Positions 54,446 to 64,000 of a stretch of 64,000 nucleotides of DNA are shown one piece after another. The notes under the pieces are model-generated. The model was not told the origin of the DNA. It did not search any database and saw nothing but the letters and a program-made list of their open reading frames with translations. This DNA is from Erythrobacter sp. YT30. GTDB lineage: Bacteria; Pseudomonadota; Alphaproteobacteria; Sphingomonadales; Sphingomonadaceae. The stretch is from assembly GCF_001542875.1 (NCBI RefSeq), contig NZ_LMAF01000001.1, positions 620,001-684,000 on the forward strand. Reading direction: 5' to 3'. Positions within the stretch are counted from its first letter, which is position 1; each line of letters starts with the position of its first letter. Position numbers and translations under genes: made by a program.

Positions 54446-54940
54446 TTATTGTGAAAGCGTGGTTTCAAGCAGATCGAGCGCGTTGCGCGTAAAGCTTTCC
54501 ATATTGGCGATGCGATCATCGCTGCCGGTTTCAAGCGTTTGCGTAAACTCACCCAAAGGCCCGACAAGAGCTGCGACGCTTGTTCCGGCCGCCGCGCCTG
54601 TGGGATGGGAGGAACCGCCCACCGATCCGCTTTCGGCAAGTCCCCAATCCGCGCCGAAATTGTCCCTCATCGCGCGCGCTTGGAGCAGAGCATAATCCTC
54701 ACTCGCCCCGCGCATGCCTTTGTACGCATCCTTGGGGAGCGCAAACAGCACGTCTCTTGCGCGGAATGAATAAACCACCCCGCCCCCGACGAAGAAATCA
54801 AGCGCACCGGGTATCGTCAACAAGCTTGCAGCGATCAGGCCACCCGTAGCGCCGTCCGCGACCGCGATTTTCTCGCCACGTTGGCGCAAAAGGTTTGCGA
54901 TGCGTTGGGACTGAGGGTGTAGCTCAAACAGGAAGCTCAT
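54446..54940 (-). CDS. CinA C-terminal-like protein with altered active site
   Basis: 164 residues of the CinA C-terminal/PncC (nicotinamide-nucleotide amidohydrolase) fold. Motif AESCTGG reads ADGATGG (28-34), so the usual Ser is Gly30, and YSNEAK reads YSFRAR (57-62), so the Lys is Arg62; Tyr57 is kept. The rest follows the family (GALDFFVGGGVV, GSVGGSSHPTGAAAG). Deamidase activity is therefore doubtful. The start ATG is immediately after the stop of the 46-residue gene. About 100 bases downstream before the YCII gene hold a partial repeat-like sequence only. Confidence 0.82.
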   Translation of the reverse strand: MSFLFELHPQSQRIANLLRQRGEKIAVADGATGGLIAASLLTIPGALDFFVGGGVVYSFRARDVLFALPKDAYKGMRGASEDYALLQARAMRDNFGADWGLAESGSVGGSSHPTGAAAGTSVAALVGPLGEFTQTLETGSDDRIANMESFTRNALDLLETTLSQ

Positions 54941-55081
54941 TCACTCATCCGCACGTTTACGCCTCTGAATTGCCTCGTAGGCGACGCCGAGCACAAGCCC
55001 AACGGCTACACCGATCGCTGGCATCTCCAGCGCTGCGCCGATCGCCACGCCGATAACAACTCCCCATATGACTGGCCGCAT
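54941..55081 (-). CDS. 46-residue glycine-rich membrane peptide
   Basis: The gene runs from ATG 55081 to the TGA at 54941-54943. Sequence pattern: one or two short hydrophobic stretches (VIWGVVIGVAIGAALE and AIGVAVGLVLGVAYEAI) with a GxxxG-like glycine spacing, then a basic tail (QRRKRADE). GGAG lies seven bases before the ATG, 3' of the ligA stop, and the stop directly abuts the cinA-like ATG, so it is well placed in the ligA-to-cinA run. Function unknown. Being short, it would be easily missed. Confidence 0.6.
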   Translation of the reverse strand: MRPVIWGVVIGVAIGAALEMPAIGVAVGLVLGVAYEAIQRRKRADE

Positions 55082-55092
55082 TGCTCATCTCC

Positions 55093-57661
<2,569 letters not shown>

Positions 57662-57662
<1 letters not shown>

Positions 57663-59329
57663 CACACGTCCTCCAACAGCCTGTCCGCCTGCGCGCGGGC
57701 TTCGGAAGTGATTTCCGCGCCCGACAGCATGCGTGCGATTTCTTCCTGCCTTCCGGACTGGTCAAGCTCAACAACGCCGGTCTTGGTGACAGTACCGCTC
57801 GACGATTTGGCAATGAGGTAGTGTTGTGAGCCGCGCGCGGCGACTTGGGGGCTGTGAGTGACGGCGAGCAGCTGCCATTCTTCTTGTGCCAACCGCGCAA
57901 GCCGCTCTCCAATGGCGGAGGCGACCGCACCGCCAACGCCCCGGTCAATCTCGTCGAAGATGATCGTCGCGGCCCCGCCTTTTTCTGCAAGCGCCACTTT
58001 GAGCGCGAGGATAAAGCGCGAGAGTTCGCCACCCGATGCGATCTTTGCAAGCGGCGCAAAGTCCGCGCCCGGATTGGTCGCGATCAGGAATTCAACCGCG
58101 TCTGCCCCTGCCGAACCCCATTTGTCCTCTGGCAAAGGCTCAATCGCTGTCTGGAACCGAGCCGCATCGAGCTTGAGCGGCGCAAGCTCTGCCGCGACCG
58201 CCTTGTCGAGCGTCTTAGCTGCCTTGACGCGCTGCTTATGGACCTTTTCGCACGCTGCGACATAGGCTTCGCGCGCTTTGCCGGATGCTGCTTCCAGGGT
58301 CTTCAGATGCGCGCCGCCGCTCTCAATCGCATCGAGTTTCCCGCGCATTTCCTGCATCAGATCAGGCAGCGCATCGACCTCGCAGCGGTGCTTTCGAGCC
58401 TGCGCACGCAGTTCGAACAGGCGCGTTTCAGCAGCATCGAGAGCCGCTGGATCAAAATGGAGGGCCTGCGCTGCAGCTTCCAACTTCTCTTCCGCCTCGC
58501 CCGCTTCGATGACTGCGCGGTCCAGTGCAGCGAGCGCTTCGGCCAGCAATTCGTGCTCTTCGGCGATCCGATCAAGCTTTCGCGCAGCCACGCGTAACGT
58601 CGCCAATGGCGCTTCGGAGCCTTCCCACAGATGGCGCAATTCCTCCAAGTCGCCTGAAAGCTTCTCTCCCTTTTGCATATCGGAGCGCGTTCCAGCCAAT
58701 TCCGCTTCCTCGCCCACCACAGGAGCGAGCGTTTCGAGTTCGGCCAGATGAGCGCGCAGCAGCTCCTCATCCGCTTGCGCCTGCTCCACTTCGCGCCGCG
58801 CTTCTGCAAGCTGCGCATCCGCCTTGGCCCAGGCCTGCCAGCTGTTTGCCAAAGCATCGAGATCGGTTCCGGCATAGCGATCCAGCAGGATCCGGTGCCC
58901 GCGCGGGTTTACCAGACCGCGATCATCGTGCTGGCCGTGCAGTTCCACCAAGGCCGGCGCTATATCGCGCAAAGTGCGCGCGCTTGTCGGCTGATCGTTG
59001 ATAAACGCCTTTGAGCCGCCATCAGCCTTCACCTGACGCCGGATCATTAGCGGTTCGCCCGGCTCGCACTCAATCTCCGCCTCATCGAAGGTTTCTGCGA
59101 TCAGCGTGGGCATGGTCTCAAATTCGAAACTGGCGGTGACGCTAGCCTTTTCCTCACCGCTACGCACCAGCGATGTTTCCGCCCTGTCTCCAAGCACCAG
59201 CCCCAGCGCATCAAGCAGGATCGATTTCCCCGCCCCCGTCTCGCCCGTAAGCACGCCCAGCCCGCGCGCAAAATCGAGATCAAGCGCTTCAATAAGGACG
59301 ATATTGCGGATCGAAAGCCGGGTAAGCAT
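57662..59329 (-). CDS. recN: DNA repair protein RecN
   Basis: 555-residue SMC-like ATPase acting in double-strand-break repair. Walker A GETGAGKS at 29-36, long coiled-coil arms in the middle (EVEQAQADEELLRAHLAELE), and the C-terminal LARLAQEEWQLLAVTHSPQV with the signature region VSPQV-like end. Length is normal. No GTTC-N7-GTTC box was found in the 176 bases before its ATG, so SOS control is not visible here. Confidence 0.96.
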
Positions 59330-59505
59330 TGCGGCCCTACCTAGCCCAAGCGATTGGCAAGGTCACGCATCAAGCCGCCCTTTAGGCACAGCCATTTTCG
59401 GACGCGCTTCCCGGTTTCAAGATGCTTTAACTCGAACCGGCTAAACCGCTGGGCAAACACATCTTTGAACCGATTTGCGAGCGCGCGGGGGTAGTTAAGT
59501 CTGAT

Positions 59506-61119
59506 ATGGAAACACCGCACCAAATTCGATTTTCCAGTTTGTGCGTTGCCGCAACCCTTGGGTGCACGGCGATGAGCAGTGCCACGCTCGCTCAAGATGG
59601 TTTCACCACGCCTGTAAGCGAAGTCTTGCTCGATCAAATGCGCAATAATGTGCACCTCGAGGAATACATTGCCAACGCTCTGCGTCCTTTGAGATCGATG
59701 GATAAGGACGGCGACGGTTTGACAAAGGCCGATGTTGAGCAACAAGAAGCGGTGGCAAAGGCGAACGAACGCGCCCGGCTTGCACAGCAATTTCTTCGGA
59801 TGGATTTTAACGGCGATCTGAAAGTGGACCGGGCCGAAATTCTCAAGTTCACTCCCGGAGAGAAAGAAGTCGCTGCTCGCGTCGCCGATCGGTTCATTGA
59901 CCAGTACGATCAGGATAACGATGGCACGGCTACACTCGAAGAGGCGCTGACTTACACAACTCCATCCTATGGTCGCCGGCGCAGCACTGGTGGTGCGGAT
60001 CTGCTGGCGCTTGATCCAAACGGTGATGGGCGGATTACACCGGCAGAATTGAAGGGTTTGGCGGAGGCTGCTTTCGACTATTTTGACAGCGATGGAAACG
60101 GCACGCTGTCACGCGAGGAAGCGCTCGCTATTCAGGAGGAACGGCGCCTTGCTGAAGAAGTGCGTAAGCGCCGCGAAGCTGGGTGCTTTTTTAGGCCGCC
60201 GTCCGCAGGTGCCAGATTTATCGCTTACGCCCCCTATGGCGGGCAAACCATCTCAAACGTATTTGTCGGAAGCCCGGATATCGAAACCAGCATCGTCGAT
60301 ATGACAATTGAGGCTGGCAAAGAGCCGCTCTACCTCGTGTTCACGAGCTATGATTCTGTCATATGGCGCTTTAAAGGCGCGACCGATCGGGTGGAACGTG
60401 TCATCGCCGCGTCTTTCAAAAGCGTCCATCGCCGCGACAGCCGCACCCCGCATTCGACATCCGCAGTGGGCATCATCGGCTTACAAAAGAACAAGGTCCG
60501 CATTGCCAATCGCGACTGCATTCCCGATTTTGCGGACCAGCGAGAAATCGATGCTGGCGTCCCCCAGCAAGCGATGGTGGCACTTTTTGGTCGCGAGCCA
60601 GACGTGATTAAACGGGAAAACCCGATTGGCACGCTGTCCCTTCCTTCGATTAAGTTTTCGCGCTTTAGCCGCAAGGAAAAGCCCGAACCGTTAGAGGGGT
60701 TTGACCCGGTCATCTGGGAGGATGCCATACACTTCCACCCGGGCGGTCTCGCCATCATTGACGAAAGCACTGTGATAGCGGCAGAGCCCGTAGGTGAATA
60801 CGAGGTTCTTCCCAACAAGTTTGGCCTTTCAAATCTGGTCGCATCAGGACATCTGAAGTTCGAAGGCGAGGCTTTCCACAGTCGTAAATTCACCTTGTTA
60901 AAGCCCATTGCACGTTGGCCTGCTGGGATGGGCGGCGCGCTTTCGACCGCATTTGTAAAGCCAGAAGGCATCCCCACGCCTGACGGACGATTGGGACATA
61001 GCTGCGTCTTGAGCGAGGAAGATGGTGCCAAAGCCAATTGGGAACGGCTCTGCCGGGAAAAAGGGAGCGTAAGCATCCCCTCAGCGGTTGATATCGAACG
61101 CGGATCTTTGAAGCGCTGA
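59506..61119 (+). CDS. Secreted five-EF-hand protein with unassigned C-terminal domain
   Basis: 537 residues with a signal peptide (1-30, ending SSATLAQ). Five EF-hand-type calcium loops: DKDGDGLTKADV (66-77), DFNGDLKVDRAE (100-111), DQDNDGTATLEE (135-146), DPNGDGRITPAE (170-181), DSDGNGTLSREE (194-205). From about 230 to the end is a domain rich in beta strands (GARFIAYAPYGGQTISNVFV, LYLVFTSYDSVIWRFKGATD, PAGMGGALSTAFVKPEGIP) that I do not recognise. It likely binds calcium in the periplasm or outside. It lies, with DUF1499, between recN and bamD on the opposite strand. Confidence 0.85.
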   Translation: METPHQIRFSSLCVAATLGCTAMSSATLAQDGFTTPVSEVLLDQMRNNVHLEEYIANALRPLRSMDKDGDGLTKADVEQQEAVAKANERARLAQQFLRMDFNGDLKVDRAEILKFTPGEKEVAARVADRFIDQYDQDNDGTATLEEALTYTTPSYGRRRSTGGADLLALDPNGDGRITPAELKGLAEAAFDYFDSDGNGTLSREEALAIQEERRLAEEVRKRREAGCFFRPPSAGARFIAYAPYGGQTISNVFVGSPDIETSIVDMTIEAGKEPLYLVFTSYDSVIWRFKGATDRVERVIAASFKSVHRRDSRTPHSTSAVGIIGLQKNKVRIANRDCIPDFADQREIDAGVPQQAMVALFGREPDVIKRENPIGTLSLPSIKFSRFSRKEKPEPLEGFDPVIWEDAIHFHPGGLAIIDESTVIAAEPVGEYEVLPNKFGLSNLVASGHLKFEGEAFHSRKFTLLKPIARWPAGMGGALSTAFVKPEGIPTPDGRLGHSCVLSEEDGAKANWERLCREKGSVSIPSAVDIERGSLKR

Positions 61120-61211
61120 TCCACGGTCAAAGACTGCCGAACGCATAGCCGATTGCACGGCCGCACACTTTACGACTATGACGCCATCCAACTTCGGAGG
61201 CTGCGACAAAA

Positions 61212-61649
61212 GTGCTGAAAACAATTCTGATAATAGTCTTCGTTTTGGCGCTTATCGGCCTTGGAGGCTTTGCCTATCTCGGGCAAAAATCGAAGAGCGG
61301 CACTGCCCCTGGCATGGTGAATGGAACGCTCGCGCCGTGTCCGGATTCGCCCAATTGCGTCTCCAGCGAGCCGGGGACCGTGAGCGACAAGCAAGTTGAT
61401 GTCTTGCCGATCGATGCCTGGGACGCCCTTCCCGGCATAGTCGAAGCGATGGGCGGCCGCGTCACCACGCAAGGCGAAGACTACATCGCCGCCGAATTTA
61501 CCTCAGCGACATTCGGCTTTGTCGATGATCTGGAGCTGCGCAAGGCCAATGAGGCGGTGCATGTGCGCTCGGCATCGCGAGTGGGATACTCAGACGCAGG
61601 AGCCAACGCAAAACGCGTCGCGGAATTGCGGGAAAGGTTGGCGGAGTAG
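61212..61649 (+). CDS. DUF1499 family protein
   Basis: 145 residues with one N-terminal helix (ILIIVFVLALIGLGGFAYL) and the DUF1499 pattern: APCPDSPNCVSSEPGTVSDK, WDALPGIVEAMGGRVTTQGED, and SATFGFVDDLELRKANEAVH with VRSASRVGYSDAGANAKRV. Function unknown; members are envelope-associated. The start is GTG 61212 with GGAGG about 11 bases upstream. It follows the EF-hand gene by 92 bases and converges with bamD. Confidence 0.88.
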   Translation: MLKTILIIVFVLALIGLGGFAYLGQKSKSGTAPGMVNGTLAPCPDSPNCVSSEPGTVSDKQVDVLPIDAWDALPGIVEAMGGRVTTQGEDYIAAEFTSATFGFVDDLELRKANEAVHVRSASRVGYSDAGANAKRVAELRERLAE

Positions 61650-61656
61650 TGCGGGC

Positions 61657-62463
61657 TTAGCTCGCGGTGACACCGCTCGCGTGATCTTCGACCAGCTCAT
61701 AAGCCTTTTCGTACCACTCGCTGCCCGGATAATTCGCACCCAGAACAGCTGCGTACTTCACCGCCTCTTCAGGAATGCCAAGCGCCAGATTGCTTTCGGC
61801 AAGACGATAAAGCGCCTCGGGCGTGTGGCTCGTCGTATCAAAATCATCGACCACATTGCGGAAACGGATCGCGGCAGCGAGCCACTGGCCTGAACGCTGG
61901 TAGTGCCGCCCTATCTCCATTTCCTTGCCCGCTAGGTGATCGGCCACAAGGTCCAGTTTCAAGCGCGCATCAGCCGCGTATTCGGACTGAGGAAAGCGTC
62001 GGTTCACCTCGCGCAAGGCCGTCCTCGCCTGCTCGGTAATCTTCTGGTCGCGGTTCACATCCGAGATCTGCTCGTAATACGACAGCGCGATCAGGTAATA
62101 CGCATAGGGCGCATCCTTGTTGCCCGGGTGGATCGACAAGAAGCGCTGCGCATTCTGGATCGACTTGTTGTAATCCCTCGCAATGTAATAGCTGAATGCG
62201 CTCATCAACTGCGCGCGCCGGGCCCACGGTGAATAGGGATGCTGGCGCTCCACCTCGTCAAACAGCGCCGCTGCCACCAGAGTGTTCCCGCTGTCCAAGC
62301 GTCGCTGCGCCTCACCGTAAAGCGATTCCACATCGCGCGCGACATAGGCGACATCTTCATTCGCCGAAGACCCTCCGCAAGCAGCAAGAGTGGCGATGGC
62401 CGCGCCCAGAACGGCTGAACGGGCGACAAGGCGGGTGGCGGATTTACGCGAGAATACGATCAT
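61657..62463 (-). CDS. bamD: Outer-membrane assembly lipoprotein BamD
   Basis: 268-residue lipoprotein of the BAM complex for outer-membrane protein insertion. Lipobox LAAC with Cys29, then TPR repeats (GEAQRRLDSGNTLVAAALFD, DAPYAYYLIALSYYEQISDV, AADARLKLDLVADHLAGKEM). In-frame starts upstream of 62463 lack a signal sequence. It belongs to the bamD-recN-ligA neighbourhood, here interrupted by two plus-strand genes. Confidence 0.95.
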   Translation of the reverse strand: MIVFSRKSATRLVARSAVLGAAIATLAACGGSSANEDVAYVARDVESLYGEAQRRLDSGNTLVAAALFDEVERQHPYSPWARRAQLMSAFSYYIARDYNKSIQNAQRFLSIHPGNKDAPYAYYLIALSYYEQISDVNRDQKITEQARTALREVNRRFPQSEYAADARLKLDLVADHLAGKEMEIGRHYQRSGQWLAAAIRFRNVVDDFDTTSHTPEALYRLAESNLALGIPEEAVKYAAVLGANYPGSEWYEKAYELVEDHASGVTAS

Positions 62464-62637
62464 GGCCCGCCGTATAACCGGCCCCCACGTGAACGCCAAG
62501 TGAAAGGGAGCTGTTTTCCCAAAAGCCGCACGCCCCACCAACCGCCGCAAAACCAAGCGGCGATTAACCCTGTTTCTCCACATAGCACAAACGCTTAGCG
62601 CCCCATCACCTGGGCCTCCATGGACAGGGAACCCACA

Positions 62638-62796
62638 ATGCTGCGTCAGATCTTCCGCGATGAAAGCGGCGCCACCGCGATTGAATACGGCCTTATCGCG
62701 GCGCTCATTTCGATCGCCGCCATCCTCGCGTTTCAGGCGCTGGGCCTCAATCTTGGCAACACGTTCAACACGGTGAGCGAGGCGATGGCAGGCTAA
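62638..62796 (+). CDS. Orphan Flp/Fap-type pilin
   Basis: 52 residues (MLRQIFRDESGATAIEYGLI then AALISIAAILAFQALGLNLG and a short tail). It has the class IVb Flp prepilin features: a cleavage site after Gly11, mature N-terminus ATAIEY with Glu at +5 (Glu16), and one hydrophobic helix. No tad/cpa assembly gene is in the window. A 6-bp hairpin (CGCCGC/GCGGCG, 62543-62562) lies upstream in the 174-base gap to bamD. Below the usual length cutoff, so easily missed. Confidence 0.85.
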   Translation: MLRQIFRDESGATAIEYGLIAALISIAAILAFQALGLNLGNTFNTVSEAMAG

Positions 62797-62849
62797 GCCC
62801 CTCGCCCCAACCATTTTCCTACTCGGCGGGTTTGTGATCTAGCCCGTGC

Positions 62850-63635
62850 ATGAGCCAGGCCACACCCAAAAACGCCGCAAAGCTCCCCGCGCTTACCGGC
62901 ACCATCCCCGATTTCACCCCCGTCCCGCGCCAACGCATGCGCCGCGGCGGGTGGAGCGCTGATCGCCAGCGCGCCTTTATCGAAGCTTTAGCCGAAACCG
63001 GCAGCGTGCGCGCCGCCTGCCGCCGTCTTGGCGTGGGCGAGCACCACATCTACAAATTGCGCCGCCACCCCGAAGCGGAGAGCTTTCGCAAAGCCTGGGA
63101 GGCAGCGCTTGATTGCGGCATCCAGCGGATCGAGGATATCGCGATGGAGCGCGCGGTGAACGGCGTCGAAGTACCGGTCTATCACGCAGGCGAATTGATC
63201 GGCACGCGCCGAGCATACAATGATCGCCTGCTCATGTTCCTGCTCAAGAACAGGGCGCCCCAGCGGTTTCCCGAAGGCCAGGCCGGCATCCCCATGAGCA
63301 AGGCCGGATGGGCGCGCGAGAAAACCCGCCTCAAGCGGAAATGGCGCAAGAAATGGGAGGAAGAACGCGCTGCCAGTGAGCGCGCCGGCCAAAGGCAGAC
63401 CTCCGCCGCCGAAGTGCGCGCAAGCATTGATCGCAAGATCGAAAGCCTGCGCCGCGAAGCCGAAATCAAGCGTCAGCGCGAATGGGACATGCTCTCAGAA
63501 GAAACCCGAGCCGCATGGGAGCGCTTCGAAACCCTGCGCGACCGAGACCTAGACGCAATGCGCGCCGATGAAGACATGCGGCGTGCGGTAGAGCGAAAGC
63601 CGCGATTGTTGGTGGAGAAGAACGACCCCGCCTAG
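62850..63635 (+). CDS. Helix-turn-helix protein with charged C-terminal half, terminase-small-subunit-like
   Basis: 261 residues. An HTH region (about 36-75: GGWSADRQRAFIEALAETGS, VRAACRRLGVGEHHIYKLRR) resembles the DNA-binding part of phage terminase small subunits or transposase-like proteins, and is followed by EDIAMERAVNGVEVPVYHAG. The C-terminal half is Arg/Glu-rich and helical (RLKRKWRKKWEEERAASERA, AEIKRQREWDMLSEETRAAW). No phage gene is nearby. A DNA-binding role is inferred. It lies 53 bases after the Flp pilin gene. Confidence 0.72.
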   Translation: MSQATPKNAAKLPALTGTIPDFTPVPRQRMRRGGWSADRQRAFIEALAETGSVRAACRRLGVGEHHIYKLRRHPEAESFRKAWEAALDCGIQRIEDIAMERAVNGVEVPVYHAGELIGTRRAYNDRLLMFLLKNRAPQRFPEGQAGIPMSKAGWAREKTRLKRKWRKKWEEERAASERAGQRQTSAAEVRASIDRKIESLRREAEIKRQREWDMLSEETRAAWERFETLRDRDLDAMRADEDMRRAVERKPRLLVEKNDPA

Positions 63636-63705
63636 CGCGCGCGATTGCGCACAGAAATGCAGATCCGCGCATAAGGTCTTGCCTTCAACGAAGCTTCATT
63701 CATAA

Positions 63706-63721
63706 GATAGTGATCACTATC
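63706..63721. promoter_or_regulatory. 16-bp perfect palindrome upstream of the TetR gene
   Basis: GATAGTGATCACTATC, 23 bases before the TetR ATG, is perfectly symmetric. Operators of TetR-family repressors are often palindromes of about this length placed near their own gene, so it is a good candidate for autoregulation. The 109 bases between the HTH gene and this gene show nothing else. Confidence 0.6.
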
Positions 63722-63744
63722 GATTCGCTCGTTGAGGGGGTGGC

Positions 63745-64000
63745 ATGAACGCCCATCGCAAATCAGAAACAACGCCGCTCGATGCGTTGCGCAAACCGGC
63801 GCAGACGCGGGCACAGCAAACGGCCAGCCGCATACTGGATGCCGCCGCAGCGCTTCTTGAAGAGACGGGATTCGAAGACCTTTCCACCAACGCGATTTGT
63901 CGCCACGCTGGCGTCACACCACCGGCGCTGTATCGGTATTGGCCCAATAAGCATGCAGTGCTCGCTGCATTGGCTGAGCGCCTTCTTGGCAAGCAAAATG
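63745..64000 (+). CDS. TetR/AcrR-family regulator, N-terminal part
   Basis: The 85 residues before the window end are MNAHRKSETTPLDALRKPAQ onward. The TetR HTH is clear: RILDAAAALLEETGFEDLST, AICRHAGVTPPALYRYWPNK (the recognition helix ending ALYRYWPNKH). The ligand-binding part lies outside the window, so the inducer and targets are unknown. A GAGGGGG lies before the ATG. The 16-bp palindrome upstream may be its operator. Confidence 0.9.
   Translation, partial: MNAHRKSETTPLDALRKPAQTRAQQTASRILDAAAALLEETGFEDLSTNAICRHAGVTPPALYRYWPNKHAVLAALAERLLGKQN

Overview
This window is an uninterrupted stretch of alphaproteobacterial chromosome. It most likely comes from the order Sphingomonadales, family Erythrobacteraceae (Erythrobacter or a close relative). 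The evidence is the gene neighbourhoods (ETF-QO / ispE / formylglutamate amidohydrolase / ilvD; bamD / recN / ligA; sdhC-sdhD-sdhA), an alphaproteobacterial-type LexA box, a resident subclass B3 metallo-beta-lactamase of the kind described from several Erythrobacter species, and moderately high G+C. No insertion sequence, prophage, CRISPR array, rRNA or tRNA is visible. Genes are dense and many are joined by ATGA/GTGA/TTG overlaps. The ends cut through ilvD (left) and a TetR regulator (right).

Layout. 1-5.1 kb (minus): ilvD (partial), formylglutamate amidohydrolase, ispE, a small membrane protein and ETF-ubiquinone oxidoreductase. 5.2-9.5 kb (plus): a degenerate uracil-DNA-glycosylase-like protein, a soluble lytic transglycosylase, moaB and a PA0069-type radical SAM protein whose promoter carries a LexA box. 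9.5-12.8 kb (minus): a cold-shock gene with a structured leader, a dispersed palindromic repeat, and an acyl-CoA ligase operon with three small genes. 12.9-22.4 kb: OmpA, dnaE, small membrane proteins, glutathione peroxidase and lolCE-lolD. 22.6-32.6 kb: purF, an SDR, PilZ, a lipoprotein serine hydrolase, photolyase, an esterase, rppH, a TPR protein and an RsmB-type methyltransferase. 32.6-39.3 kb: guaB, an M28 peptidase, a hydroxybutyrate dehydrogenase, a YpfJ-type metalloprotease and CreD.

39.4-45.9 kb is the most unusual part. A BlaI repressor and an M56 (BlaR1-like) membrane protease without a penicillin-binding sensor face, across two BlaI-type operators 21 bp apart, a secreted protein that fuses a phytase-esterase-like domain to a cyclophilin. 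A secreted caspase-clan (C13) peptidase and two membrane proteins follow. 46-48.6 kb holds sdhC-sdhD-sdhA with no sdhB beside them. 48.8-52.7 kb is a plus-strand run: SDR, B3 metallo-beta-lactamase, prmA, a DUF2459 protein, and an SDR whose Shine-Dalgarno lies in an 11-bp hairpin. 52.8-64 kb holds an ECF42-type sigma factor with its YCII partner, a CinA-like protein lacking catalytic residues, a 46-residue membrane peptide gene, ligA, recN, a five-EF-hand secreted protein, a DUF1499 protein, bamD, an orphan Flp pilin, a helix-turn-helix protein and the start of a TetR regulator behind a 16-bp palindrome.

The best candidates for something new are the BlaI/M56/phytase-cyclophilin module, the LexA-controlled and apparently leaderless radical SAM gene, the two Shine-Dalgarno-sequestering leaders (csp and the SDR at 52 kb), and the EF-hand protein with an unrecognised C-terminal domain.
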